Shown one piece after another: positions 47,192 through 60,983 of a DNA stretch of 64,000 bases. Under the pieces are notes generated by a model that was not told the origin of the DNA, ran no database searches, and saw only the letters and a program-made list of their open reading frames with translations. The position numbers and the translations under genes were made by a program. This DNA comes from Xestospongia bergquistia (Eukaryota > Porifera > Demospongiae > Haplosclerida > Petrosiidae). The DNA is taken from NCBI GenBank assembly GCA_963965975.1, contig OZ014411.1:11901001-11965000 (forward strand). Reading direction: 5' to 3'. Each line of letters starts with the position of its first letter. Within the stretch, counting starts at the first letter, position 1.

Positions 47192-50100
47192 GTCATAATA
47201 ATTTTATTGTCACAATGATTAACATCAGAAATAGCTTAAACAATGATCTTTCCCACACACAATGAAAACACTAAAGTGATATTTGCTGTCTAGTATTTCT
47301 TTGACAATGCAACATCATATTTGCTACAACATCTTTCAATTAACCTGAATACAAACATTGTCTAATAGCTTGAATTGGCACTGTAGCCAGATCAGCTGGC
47401 AATTTTCCTTCCTGAAAGCAAACACTCAAAAAATATACATACAATACATGACTTACATTATCTGGTATATTAAAGTTAGCTCCAAATTGATGCAGTAATT
47501 TTACTATCTCCATCTGTTTTTTCAAAAATGCAAGATGAAGTGGAGTTCGTCTTTTCTGTAAATATAAATATGTTTCTTATAATAAAAATTTTATACCATA
47601 TAACAATACAAATGAAGACTTTAAAGAGAGAATATTGACATAGTAAATATCAATTAATCTTAGAGACAAGGTCTATCAGTACTTCAGAGAGATATAATTT
47701 GTTGTTTGATGTCTAATGTTTGCATTTACAACTAGTTTACTTAACTTCTCTCGTCATTCATCTATAACATTTCAACAAAACTTAAATACACAGACTATTA
47801 GTAATATTGCTATCATGTATTATTAATATAAATGCAGAATTGTTAGTAAAATAATAGTTTTACACAGGAGACACTGGACATTTGCACATAACTATTTTTT
47901 GTGCAGATATGGTTTTGAACAAATGATTAATTATTTCACTAAGGTTGAAGTTGGTGTTTCTTTGTACCATATCTCTTCATGTGTTTTACTATGTAAATTA
48001 AGTGATGCAGTAAAAGTTTTTTTTACAAATAATCAATTCATTAAAATTTGATCAGTCAATTTATCATTTACAGTGACACAGATTTGTTCATTTTCTAAAA
48101 TACACATTTAATAACACTATAGCAAAAGTGATCATCATCATAAACATTATTTTGTAGTTGTTATAGAATATGATAATTATACATTACATCAAATCTTAAC
48201 CAGAACTTCTTGCATTTTTGAAACGTTATCATTACTGTTACATGCAAACCTTGCCATATTACTACTACACATCATTTTACTATCAACAATGCTGCAGGAC
48301 TGATTAACTGAAATATTTAAGTTACACATACATCAAACGAATATTTATATACTTTCTCAACTAACTATCAGTCCTGGTTAGGACATTTTCCATGCAAAGT
48401 TAAACAGCATGTGTCATGATTATGCCCCAACTAACAATACAGATTATGAGGTCCTGTAACTATGTAACTATGTCATTAGATAAATAAAGCTTTTGTATAT
48501 TAGACAGGACAGAATAGTAACCCTTTAAATCTGGAATACAGTATAATCATCACAAAATAAACAACAAGCAGTAAACATGTGTTTTAACTACCTTTACCAA
48601 AAATAGACTTTTTAAATGCTTACTTATCTATTTATAATGCAGGCAATATTAAAGGATAGGTTACTGAAAATCTCAATACCTAATTAGAAATTATTAGTCA
48701 GTTGAAATGATCCAAAATTTTCTTAAAATAATATTATCTAAAACGCTGTTGATGATTCATATATAAGTACATATTGTAGACATCTTGTAAATTGGAGAAG
48801 CTAATTATTTAATGTATGTAGTATAGAAAATATTTGATATTTACCAAGTTAACAACATCTAGATTAGCTCTGCACTTAATCAAAAGTGTAGCAACTTCAG
48901 TGTTTCCATATTCAGCAGCATAATGCAAAGGGGTGTTCTTGTACTAAAAGATATAGACAACATTAATAACACACTACAAAGCAAAACATGTACAAACTGT
49001 ATTGTGGCACTATGTGACATTGTTGACTACTATTTTAAATTGTATTACAGTATAACTAATTTTTATAACAATGTAGGTGCAGTATAAGTTTGATACTATT
49101 TATTTGTTATCATAGATTTATGTGTACCATACAGTGATATGATAATGAAGATAGGTTGATTATATAAGAAACATTTGACATGGAACATGATCTCTTGTGT
49201 AGCCAGGCTCTTAGACTAATTGCTAATTGTACTTATCTCGATAGTGTGTGAGGTTTTTAGGTAAATTTTGCTCTATATCAACCTCATCATATACACTTTA
49301 TTACATACATTAAGTCAATTTTGTATTTATTGAATAGTCAAAATCATCGACATTAACATTGATACAGGACAATAGACAAAATAAGGACTAATTTGTTGGA
49401 TGTTAACTAATATGTTATTTTGTTCCTTTAAAAAGTCTACTGTATGTCTGATTATATCGTAATTACATTATAGTTTGTTAGAGCTAAACTGATATATCAA
49501 TCCTTTTTATGTTTTTGAGTTTTGCTCTTTCAATTTTACATTGCTCAAAAGTAAAGCAACACTTTGTGTACATGTCAACATGCTAAGATAGAATATCTTA
49601 ATGTACATACATAGTATGAACAATTAGGTATGGTTGTGCAGGTCAAATAGTCAAAGCATACTTGATATAAGGTAGTAAACAATGAACAGGTTTATAAAGA
49701 CTTATGCGATTTCTTAATAGTGATTTAGTGCAATGAAATCTCACCAAATTGAGATTCACTAGTACTAGAATAAAGTGATCTGATTGATGTGGTAATCATT
49801 GTTCAGAATAAAGAGGAAGTAGTCACTTGAACTGAAAACCTCAATCCCTTAAATAATTGAAATGGAAGTTGATACATTGAGACTGTAATGGACACATCAC
49901 TAGCATGTAGTATAGCTAATATTTGATACTAACCATATTAACAGCATGCAGATTAGCTCCATTGTTAATCAAAAGTATAGTAACATTAATGTTTCCAACA
50001 ATTGCAGCATAATGCAAAGGAGTCCTCTTCCACTAAAAGATATAGACAACATCAATAACAAAATACAAAAAGTAATACATGTACATAGATTTTGCTAGTA

Positions 50101-53100
50101 TACTATGTCACATTGTTGACCACTACTTTAACTTATATCCCAGTATAACTAATTGTTATGACAATGTACGTGTAGTATGATGATATAAGTATGATACTAC
50201 TGATTTGTTAACATAGATGTATGTGTACCTTACAGTGATATGATAATGATAATTGGCTGATTATATAAGAAACACTGGACATGGAACATGTAACTATGTA
50301 GTTATCTATGAAGCAACAGTATGTTGTGTAGTATTGCTTACTGAAATGAATGTTTTTGTGGTACTATATGTGTTTATAAATTATTTACAAGTACTTTGTT
50401 ATAATATATCTGTTGTTAAAAAAGGAGTATAAGTTCTATGTGATTATTAGTTTAGACTTTATTTGCCTATTAATATTTCAATTTAAAAGAGAGAGCAGTC
50501 TATATCATCAAAATCAAACATAGTAAAATAGTAAAACCAAAATTTTACTCTATAATGACCTTCATTGTAAAAGAAAATTCACAACACCACTGATTTGCAT
50601 AGCAGTTATACATCATCCACACTTAAGCTAAAAATTAGCTAGTATATATAAAGTGAACTATATTTGATAGCATAAGTTAGATTATTATGAAGTCAATATT
50701 TACTATAGAGAGTCACTATTTATTATATAGTAAGTGTTAAGCATGACAAGGATCTGGTTTCATGAGACAAAGATCATGTTTTTTGTATTTAGAACAGTAC
50801 ATAAATTAATATTTCATCACTCCTTTAGCTGAAGACATCTATCATATGTAAAGTAGATCCAGTCAGCATCTGTCATACATTCTATTGTATTAGTTAAATT
50901 AATGCTAAAATATGTTTTTATTAGGAGGATTTACTCTACAAAAAATCTACAATACTGAGGTAATCAGGGTATAAGCTAGGACTAATGTCATGTCAATTGT
51001 GTATAGAAAACATAAATAAGTAATATATGCTCTCATTTAGTGATATGAAATATTTATCGTAGTATAAAGATAACCTTGTCAACAGCATGTACATTAGCTC
51101 TATTCTTAATCAAAAGATTAGCAACTTCAGTCCTTCCATTTTCAACAGCATAATGCAAAGGAGTCTTCTTGTACTAAATGACATAGACAACATTACATAA
51201 CACAATACAAAGTAACACATGTACATAGACTATTACCATCTATTTTTACAAAATTTAATGCTATAATGATCACAGATTATATGTACTTAAAAATGAAGTG
51301 TAGAAACAGAATTATTTGACTATATTGTGGGATTAAAATGAATTACCGTCAAAATTTTGCGTTACTATTCTTTGATTTTTATTTTTTTATAAAATAAAGC
51401 TATATAGTTTCATTTAACAATAACAATTTTTTATATTACAATTTAGTGACATTCTATGACTTGCATATTAGTATTCATAAATTTATTGCAATTCTTTTTA
51501 TATATTAATTACTTAGTCATACCAGGTAGTCCTTATATTATATTTGTTCTACATTGTATGCTCGTGTCTATGTAATTATGACTACTTTGTATCATTTATA
51601 TTATTGACAATAATAATTAATTGAACTTAATCTTTTTATGTTTAACCTCTAACACAAATAGCAAATAATGATTTTATTTACTGTTATAAAGAGTATATAA
51701 ATTGCATATTTGCTTTTTATAAATACAAACATGATAATATTAAATATAAAGACTTGACAATGTCAACCACTAAACATACAAATAACTATGTTTTATAAGA
51801 TCCTCATAACTTAACTTTGTACTAAATTTTAATGATAATATGAGGTAATAATAACTTTGAATTGGAAATATTAAACACTAACCTGATCTACTTCATGTAT
51901 ATTGGAGCCATGTTTAATTAACATTTCTGCTATTTCAGCATTAAATGCCCAGTGTAATGCTATGTTCCCATCCTGAAAAGAAGAAATATAATGTTAATAC
52001 AAGATAACTAACAGTATACTATATATTATACATTAGCAAGGACTATCATAACAAGTGGTCATTGTCAGTGGAGATTCGTCTTGTTAATTCTCTCTCATGA
52101 TTATTATTAGTAGATCATATTAATTTGATGTCAATATAGTATATTCAAAATACACAGTATTATCAACAACAAAACTAGTCTATTTAGGAAAGACTACCAA
52201 TACACAGTATAGTGAATTGGTATATCCAAGGCACTAGCAGTGCATCATATCCAATGCTGTCACTATTTTATATATGTGCCATGTGGTCTTTTATATAATT
52301 GCACTACAATTTTCTACCAATTACAAATTAAAACTACAAATATTTAAAATTTCTCTGTATCTTCTTCATTGAGTGACTTTAATTCAGGCAAAGCACACAA
52401 CAACACATAAACACTGTTATGTTCTCTTGTTATGTGAAATATATTACATGAGAGGTGTGCTCGAAATGATTTTAAGACACTTGGCATTAACTTATGCTAA
52501 ATGAGCATTTTAACCACACTCCTCATAAAATATATTCCGTATAACACAGATAGATAATACATTGACTTGACAACATTATTGAACATTTTAAAATATACTT
52601 ATATATTAAATTTAACTGTTAGATCTATTATGTACGGAGCTATTGTACAAGTCACATGACATAATACATCATAAGAAAAATCTTATTTGTTCATAGAGAT
52701 GTAACAATGTCACTACATTTTAGATTACCATTATTACATGACATGTTACATCTATACAGTTCACATCATGTACAATGTATACACACATACATTATACATT
52801 ACAACAGAATTGTTACTATATATGAACACTTACTTTATTAGTGGAATTAGGGTTAGCATAATTTTCTAATAGAAGTAATACCACCATAACATGTTTATTT
52901 TCAGTTGCAGCAATCAATGGTGTGTCCTTATACTATATGATAATAATGTTTATTATTAACAAATTATAATTTTAAAGAGGAAATTTTATCATAACTATTT
53001 AATAGTAAATTTATTCTAAAGAGTACATACAATATCACAATAGTATCCGTACTATTAGTATATCAATGAAATATTAGTTGTTGTTAATAAACAATATTGG

Positions 53101-54812
53101 TCATACTCATGTTACGAATAATTAGTTAGTGTTGTTACAAATGTATACTTCATATTACAAGTCTTATGATCAACTTACAAGATATGGACCTAACATGATA
53201 AGGAAGATAAGTGATGACTTTAAAGCCTTACTAATTTCTTTCCAAACATTTTGGTATATATTTCTATATTTAGTTACATTACTAGACAGAACATGTCACT
53301 GCTAAAACTGTCTGATAATAGTGGCTATAATTTTGGGATTAATAGCATTACATTCTAGTCACTGCAATATCAATGAAACATGCACTCACTGTCATTATGT
53401 TTGACAGTAAATGAAACTATTTTCATACTATCTATATCAAGGATTCTATGCTGTGTCTAGTCATAAGATACCTACTTAAAAGAATCAAAATATCCATGGT
53501 CATATAGCTATCTAATAGTGGGTAACTCTTTAGCTTTATATGATATTTGATTAGTTATTGCATTATAAAAATTAGTTATCTTTATTGTGATATTAGAACT
53601 GGTTCCCCTGACAAACATAAAGGCCAGTATGTTCTTTATGAAGGAATAGCTCTCTTTCTAAGAGACTACTAACATTATTTACTGTACATTTAAATAATTC
53701 ATATGTGGATATGTTAAAATTATCTTTTGCTAGTAATTATAAAATACTTGTTTATCTCTGTATAACAAAGGTTACTCTTGTCACAACATAATCTTATTCA
53801 TAGTGATGAACATCTAAAATTATTACTAAGCTATGAATATTGTTATCGAGGAATAATTCAGTAATAAGCAAACTAGTATGATCCTACAAGTACTTTAAAC
53901 CTTTTATTAATGAAACACTACTTGAAAAGCACTTTACAAATATTCTCACAAATATAATGTGTTATTTGAAAGATATGAACTGGCTCTGTTAGAAGTATTC
54001 AGTAACATTGTTATTAGATCAGATAATGTACACATCATGCCAGTAATATTAACACTATACTATTATCTGAGTGCATAATGAGATAACACAGAAAGGAAAG
54101 AAAAGAAAATTACTTCACTATTGATTAAAATAACACAAGGATTTGTATTACTAAGTTTAGATTACCCATCAAATAGGTAGACACAAGAAGGTTACTATTA
54201 TTTCAAGACAAAACAAGACTTACTACTGATTACAATAGATATGAAATACTATGTACTATTTGTTATTTTATGATAATCATTATAGTTCAGAGTGTTCACA
54301 AAGAACACTAAAATACATCATAGCTACACATCTAGATTAAGTACTGTGATGTCATACTGCAAGCACATTTAAACTGACCAATATCATACTATAATGATAA
54401 TATAGTGTGTTGTCATGTAACAACTCTTTGGTTTTAGTCTTATTTAAGTTACAATATAATGAATTATAGACCTTACTGTTGAGATATAATCTATACTTAT
54501 AACAGAGAGTATAGTCTTGTAAATGACTTACATAATGACGATGATAATTTACATTGGCACCTTTTAATATGGCATTCTTGACATTTTCAATATCTCCATC
54601 TCTAGCTGCCCAAAACAGCTGTCTATTCTATTATAAAGACAAACATGTAAAATGTACTGTGGTATAGTAAATATACAGATCATGGAGCCACTATAATAAA
54701 AGACCATTTTTAGACAATATTCTATCTAAACAATGACAATGATATGTGAGTTCACAATGATATAATAACAGTAACAGAAAAATTATAGACTTACTAGTTT
54801 ATTGTGGGACAT
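43744..54812 (-). CDS. Ankyrin-ROC-COR-Death protein (DAPK-like ROCO without kinase)
   Basis: Fifteen exons join in frame to 1134 aa: 54795-54812, 54532-54627, 52834-52932, 51883-51972, 51075-51173, 49934-50032, 48845-48943, 47457-47555, 47345-47411, 45221-46905, 44713-45166, 44608-44616 (9 bases), 44282-44428, 44127-44189 and 43744-44024. After MSHNKL come seven ankyrin repeats, one per phase-0 exon, and a partial eighth. The ROC GTPase has a P-loop GPPAVGKTS (281-289), DSGGQPQF (switch II) and GTNYDR in the NKxD place. COR follows (to about 970), then a Death domain (about 1041-1110: WRQIGQSLKISHGDLENI). The order is that of DAPK1 minus the kinase. A non-coding first exon may lie at about 55113-55170. 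A cytoplasmic signalling or cell-death role is inferred from the family. Confidence 0.87.
47135..47189. repeat. (TA)n microsatellite in ROCO intron
   Basis: About 50 bases of uninterrupted TA lie in the intron before the GTPase exon. Confidence 0.95.
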
Positions 54813-56689
54813 TTTAAAAAGTGCAGCTGACCACTGCCTCTAGCTATAGATAATACAGGAAGTAGATAATAACTACTAAATTGGAATGAGGTAACTGTAG
54901 CCTAATAATACAGGAAGTAGATAATAACTGCTAATAATTGGAATGAGGAAACATTACTAACTGTAGCCTAATTATAGTAAAATGAGAGTTTACTGTCTGT
55001 CTACTAACTACTCATAATATGTATGTGCTGTAGACTATATCATATCAGTGGATACTAATGATTTATAACATTGGTAGTAGTAGCATACAATATAGAGTGC
55101 AATAAACTAACCTGTTTTGCTTCTCTTTAGTGTTGCTTGGAGGTTGTTTGCAGCAACTTTGCACTAAATCAACTATTTTTAATAGTAAATGTGAACAACT
55201 CACTTTTGAAAGCTAAAGTGTTTAACACACAAATGTATCTAGACAAGCGTTAAGATGGGAGGGTTTCTCTTCACCTCAAGTTAGTCTATGTGAATTGTAT
55301 AATCAATTTTTGACTCATTGGGATCTCTGTCAAACTATAGTCCAGCAGCCAAACAGTGAGTATGTATACAACTGTGTTTTGTTGCTATATTTTATCATGT
55401 TTTATACAAAATTATCTAGTGAACCTTGACACCTGATAAACTAGGACTGATCATTGTATGTCATATTAAAGATGCATTTTATTTGTCGTACAGAATTAGC
55501 AAAAAGTTAGGTTTCTTAGATATGTGGATATCCTCACTACATGAAGTGGTTCATGACTCACACATATTAGCTTATTAATATAAATTCTACCATATTGGTA
55601 GTCTCTTGTCATCATCACATATATTTGTGTAGTGATATTATTATATGATTGATTACATACCATTTTTTGTATCTATTATGTTTGTTGATCATTATTATAG
55701 AAGATGTATAATATTTTAGTTTGGAGTGCTACTATATTGGATGTAGGCTACCATCAATTTTCTAAAGATGAATTGTGACTCCTTAATTCCTATCCAACAT
55801 ACTGTGTTTGGTTTAAACTAACTATAAAATGAGGAAAATATCTTGTACTGATGCATTTCAATTCACAATAGTTGTAGATTTGAGATCCATGATCACACTA
55901 GTGTCATCATAATTCAGGAGATGCCTTGATATTACATAACAAAATCTAAACCTATGTAAATTTGTTGAAACATCAGTGTAAATTCAATTTAAATTATTAG
56001 AAATCATAAATGCATCAATGATTGGTTATTTAATAATGTGGCTATTTGCTGTAGTACCAATAAATTTCCATGAGTGAAATTATGATACCAAGGAAAGTAA
56101 AGCTGTGACTTGTGTACAATCCTTTATATATACTTGCATATAACAGTGTAAAAGCATGTTATTAGACTTACATAAGCTTCAGTAGATTGCTATATTGTAT
56201 ATACAAAAACAGCACCACTCTATTAGATTTAAACAACATACTCTAATCTATGAAAGAGGATACAGTATCCCTACTGTTCATAGTGTTGATTTGTATCTTA
56301 TCATATTTTAACTCACATATCAGCTGCTATTACAATTATAGTGTCTATTCATGACTACCAGATATTATGTTGGCTAAACTAATCAATGATTTATATGTAT
56401 TCACAGCTCTAGCAATTATTATGTTCATATTTTATAAAAGTCCATTTTTAGCAGTTTTAACACAATTACATCACTTCCCTCCATCTAAACACACACACAT
56501 GCTTTGTTATCATAATAATATTACTTACTGACATTTTAACAAGTAAAGAATAGCTCATGTTTATTTTCCTGGTTCAACACTTATTTTAATAATTGACTAA
56601 GTATCTAAATTGAGTTGATGAAATATTTTAGCCTATTGTAATAACATTGATAATAGTACAACACAACCTTTAAACTCTGACCTCACTGC
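54813..56689. other. ROCO 5' region and spacer, with a short tandem duplication
   Basis: A unit of about 55 bases around aatacaggaagtagataataact is present twice in tandem (54850-54901 and 54903-54968), close to the first coding exon. A likely 5' UTR exon (about 55113-55170, minus) ends AAGCAAAACAG before GTTAGT. The rest has no supportable gene. Confidence 0.45.
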
Positions 56690-58608
56690 AACAACTAATT
56701 TGCTTGATTGTTGCTGTCTTATTAATTGCAGTATCAACTAATTTGATTAGAACAAAATTACCAGTTGAAGCTTAATTGATTTCATTAGAATATCTGTCAA
56801 TAATATAAAACATCAATTAAACAGCTCCATCCACCTCACTACAAAGATGTCCCACAGAACACACTATTTAGTCTTCTTTATCTATTGTATACTTCTCACC
56901 TAACATCTTAACTAGTTGTCCAGTATATACTATAGCATATATTAGTCACATGATTACTCACATGTGGTGGTTCTTTCACTCTGATGACATCATCATTAAA
57001 AGACACCTAGTGATGTCATCATATACGATGACATCATCTAAATCACCCTAAACCCTAAACCAAAACCTTATGACACGTAGTGATGTCATCATCATAGTAC
57101 AAGTTACATCATCATAGAAGTTACACCAAGAAGAACCCCTCACATGTTTCTGTTGGACATACTTTAGTGATATATACCATAAAAGGTCCAATGTGATCAT
57201 GTGATAAAAATGTTTGCGCTAACTCCTTATCATAAACAACTGAATATGTGTACTTTATTAATAATAAATGGACATATAAAAAAGGAAAATAGATACACAA
57301 TAATATAATGGATGGACACTTTTGTCTTAGTTCCATAAACAGGTGTAAGGATATATTAATACAAATGATAATTAGATCTAATAATATGATAATTATTATA
57401 TTACAGATATAATCTATTTTATAATAACATATCTCTTGTTTAACCAAAGTATCATTGACATATCAAACAAAATAATGGCACAATATTCATCCAGACTGCC
57501 CTTTTAATCAAATATATACCTATATAAGACCACACCCATTAAATTAGAATAAAATGATCAATAGTTTCCTTACCAAGTTCATCCTGAGGTAAAATTGTAT
57601 CAACATCACTTACTGTCTAAGCAAATATCATGTACCTACATGAGGTCACATAATAATGACTTACATACATTCCAAGATAAATTCAACAAATGCATCATGA
57701 TTCAGTTAAAGGTTGTTTCTTATAAAAGTATACCTAAAAATATAACACACACATAATATGATATTTTGTTATAATAAATAACTTTGCCTTATAAAATTCT
57801 AATCTATGGAGTCTCTTACCAAATTCCACTAAGAAACCTTCACTTATGTCCTATAAACCACACCCTCTCCTTATTTTACATATCAAAATAAAGTTTAGCA
57901 AAACATTCAAGTGTAAAACAAAAGCCTATTGAATGGAACTAAAACAGACGTTGCCTAACAGTAGAGAGATGACTAGACCTGATGAGTACAAGCTAATAAA
58001 ATATATTAATAACAGGAATCATCACATAAATTCACTAACTTAAATCATTAAAGTGTTCATTTCATTCAAAGCATTAAGAGAAGGTAATTTAAGTCCTACA
58101 CAACCATGTATAATATACTAGGAATTTAAAGACGCACAAAGTAGGCTCCTTCAGATATACTTACCTTTTTATTGATACATATTGTAATATCTAACATCTC
58201 TTGTACAACATGTTTTAATAGTCTCTCTATATTCATCATAACCTGATAATATATTATTAGAATATATTAATAGGAGTGACTGACCCTTATGATGTATCTA
58301 TTATTATTATCACACAATACAGAGATGATAACCTGCTTTGCCTCATCAGAAAAGTTCACATGACCGATAAATGACAACAACATGTTCATCAGGTGACTAT
58401 GACATGCAAATACAAATTAATACAGTGATAATTAATCTGTTGATATTAATATTAGCATTAATTGTAGATCATCACATAGTTAGAGAGCATTATATTGACC
58501 ATGACATGATTATATAAATAACCACACCTACTGACCTGGAGTGTCATATACATTGATGAGACATGACTTGTCTTTAGAATCAAGTGGAACTAATGAGAGG
58601 GGCACACA
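56690..58608 (-). pseudogene. EFTUD2: EFTUD2 (U5 snRNP GTPase) fragment, decayed copy 1
   Basis: Minus-strand exons match the GTPase and domain II part of EFTUD2/Snu114 in order: 58536-58608 (LVPLDSKDKSCLINVYDTPG, the G3 region), 58333-58372 (HVNFSDEAKQ), 58165-58242 (VMMNIERLLKHVVQEM, then ITICINKK), about 58075-58120 (LKLPSLNAL), 57577-57612 (SDVDTILPQDELG), 57121-57225 (SHDHIGPFMVYITK) and traces of domain II at 56690-56790. The acceptor before HVNFSDE reads tatcg instead of tatag, and later exons hold stops. Introns are kept, so this is a DNA-level duplicate and not a retrocopy. The true gene, an essential splicing factor, must be elsewhere. Confidence 0.85.
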
Positions 58609-59499
58609 CTTTATACTAACTCCATGCTAGAATTTACATGTTAATTATTGAGGGGGTGGTATCTGAAATACTAACTATCATTAAACTATCATGCTGGATC
58701 TACGCGATACAACAATACTCGCTCTTCCAATTTAACTTATTAGCTATCTTATGTGCTTGCAAACAAGAGGCTTATAAAGAGCGTAGTAGCATGTTCCGAG
58801 CATGCGTATTAGAAATTCACTTTATGTTAAAAAGTAGTAGTGGGGACGTAAAGGGTTAAATTTAGTCTATAACATAATGATAATATTGTCACGAAAAGTT
58901 TTGTCCTAGGACAAAACAATTCAACCGTTCTTTTGAAATTTTTGGTTCTTTGTTGTAAATTTTTGTCCTACCAGACCAAAATGGCTAATTCCAATTGTGC
59001 TAACCTTAGAAGAATGCAGTAGAGTGACAAACAATACTTGCATAATATCCAGGAAAGTATCATAGAAAGCTGTTGACTGCAGTAACGTGTTACATTTGAA
59101 AGATGAGCTAAGAAGAAGGGCAGAGGCAGAGAGAGAGAGATGACTTTGATAAAGTTTACCTGTATATTGTGGAAAAAACATTTAGAAGAATACACTGGTA
59201 CTAGAAATAGACAAATAAGGACGAAGACAAGGTTATCCTAGCTGGAGAATTACCAATCAATTCAAACTATTAAACACTTTTTATATCCATCAACCTATTT
59301 TTATAGTTCTTTTTATTAGTGATAAATTATAGCAGTGCCTATAGAAAATCTACTTGACTCTAGTATTGTTCAAAAGGATGCTCAGTCTCATCAGCTATAG
59401 CAATGGTGATATGTATAGTTATAGTAATAATGCCAGCAGTTATATACCAAGCAAGGAGGTACTCAAATTTTTAAATAATTACCATTTTAACCATAACTA
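58609..59499. other. Spacer between EFTUD2 copy 1 and inverted repeat R
   Basis: 58638-58859 holds an open plus-strand frame in slightly GC-richer sequence, unrecognised. A perfect 20-base palindrome, GTTTTGTCCTAGGACAAAAC, lies at 58898-58917. No gene can be supported. Confidence 0.4.
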
Positions 59500-60262
59500 A
59501 TATTTGTAATATCATGTCTTAATTTTTTAAACATATTGTCAATACGAAAATTTGAATATATCTAATAAACCAATCAAACTTGTTAAACCAGTTAAAGAAT
59601 TATTATCTGATAAAATTGATGCTATGCTTTGTAATACCAATTGCATGTTTCATGTATGCCATACAACTTAAAGGAAGTTCGTGGAATGTTCTCTATAAAA
59701 CACTGATCAGTTATACCAACATTCCTTCCCAGTGGTTATTTAGATTTCATTAAAAAAGTTAAGATTTATAAAAAAAAACATGTTGTGTTGCCCAAACGAT
59801 TCCTACTCGCTCACCCACTCAGGCTTCCACTTAGGCTCCAGGATTCCCTGCTATTGCTAGCTGGGACCGCCACCTGGCTTGGTAACCCTCGTCCGAAGAC
59901 GAGGTAATCCTGGCTGGAGCATCGCCCTAACTTAAAACCAGCCGTACGGGATTCCAGCTCTTAGGGAATGTCGCATTCAGGAACCGGGAACCACAAATAC
60001 ACCAGCCTCATCTCGTTTAAAGGGAGACTACCAGCCCTATCCTAGTCGGCCTTTCGGATACTCCGAAGAGTATGCTGGTAACCATCTCAGAGGTCTGATG
60101 CATTGCAGAACGCTGGCCCACAACACAACCTATCCAAGGTTGTTTTCGTTTCTTTTTATATGTACTGCAGATTTTGTGTTCATGCTCTTGTGGGGCGCAA
60201 CCCTGTCAATTATGAATCTCATTAATGGTAACCATGAATATGTTTTTAATGGCAGTCTGCGA
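59500..60262 (-). repeat. Repeat element R, inverted copy
   Basis: This is the single copy in the opposite orientation, more than 25 kb from the others. Its flanking parts differ from the unit copies by roughly one base in ten, and it lacks the nested small TIR element. It sets the limits of R and gives the empty site for that insertion. Confidence 0.8.
59770..60147 (-). ncRNA. Putative structured Pol III-type RNA, inverted copy
   Basis: The core is the same as at 17614-17993, read on the minus strand: TATA box (about 60148-60155), core, then a run of nine T (59770-59778). Over roughly 370 bases it differs from unit 1 only in one hairpin: CCTCG-CGAAGA-CGAGG there becomes CCTCGTC-TTCG-GACGAGG here, a longer perfect stem with a UUCG loop. 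This contrasts with the diverged flanks and suggests constraint on structure, although gene conversion is an alternative. Confidence 0.5.
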
Positions 60263-60983
60263 TAGCACTGACGAAGTAAAAAGCCTGTTAAAATAACTAA
60301 AACCAACTACTTTTAGTTAAAGTTAAGTACTTTAAATTTCTTTTCCATCATGTATCAATAGTGGAAAGACTCTGTGGATCATCATTGCAGGTCACATCTA
60401 CTACAACATCAAAATGCAATACTGTTAAAGTTATTGATTTTCATCCAAGATGATACAACACTGTAGCACATTGTTGAATTAATATTATATTTAATACAGG
60501 ATTGACTCAGCTTGTAAATTTTTGGTTGTGTAATTTGAATAAGTATACCTAAAAACCAAATAACACAACATAGTGTCTAATTGCAGAAATGTACAAGTTA
60601 ATAGTTTTATTAACATTAGTAAGCTCATCTTTCAGTAATTTTATCTTCTCTTCTCTTTGGACTATCTTTTGTCTTTAGCTTTGTCTAATCTTTCCTGTAG
60701 CTGTAGAATAATGACTTCAGTACAAGCTTGACACAAGCACAGTGATACTTCAAATTGGAACGGTTGCAGAGCCAAACTCACCTAGTTAGCCTTGAGTTGT
60801 TTTCATTGAGATGGTCTAGTTACTAGTCTGACACCTCTGTCAGATACTAAAGAGTAAATTGTCTTGAGAAATTGGGTCTCTGTTTTTGTTTCAACTGTTT
60901 CAAAAAATAAAAATACCAGATCAGTGTTTTTTAATATCTAATGAGGGGGAATAACTATTTAATTAGGAGAGGGAGAGGCTTAC
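60263..60983. other. Spacer before EFTUD2 copy 2
   Basis: A short minus-strand stretch (about 60665-60705) reads like a charged coiled coil (LQERLDKAKDKR, then a stop) after a tctacag acceptor; it may be a stray exon. Nothing else is recognised. Confidence 0.35.
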
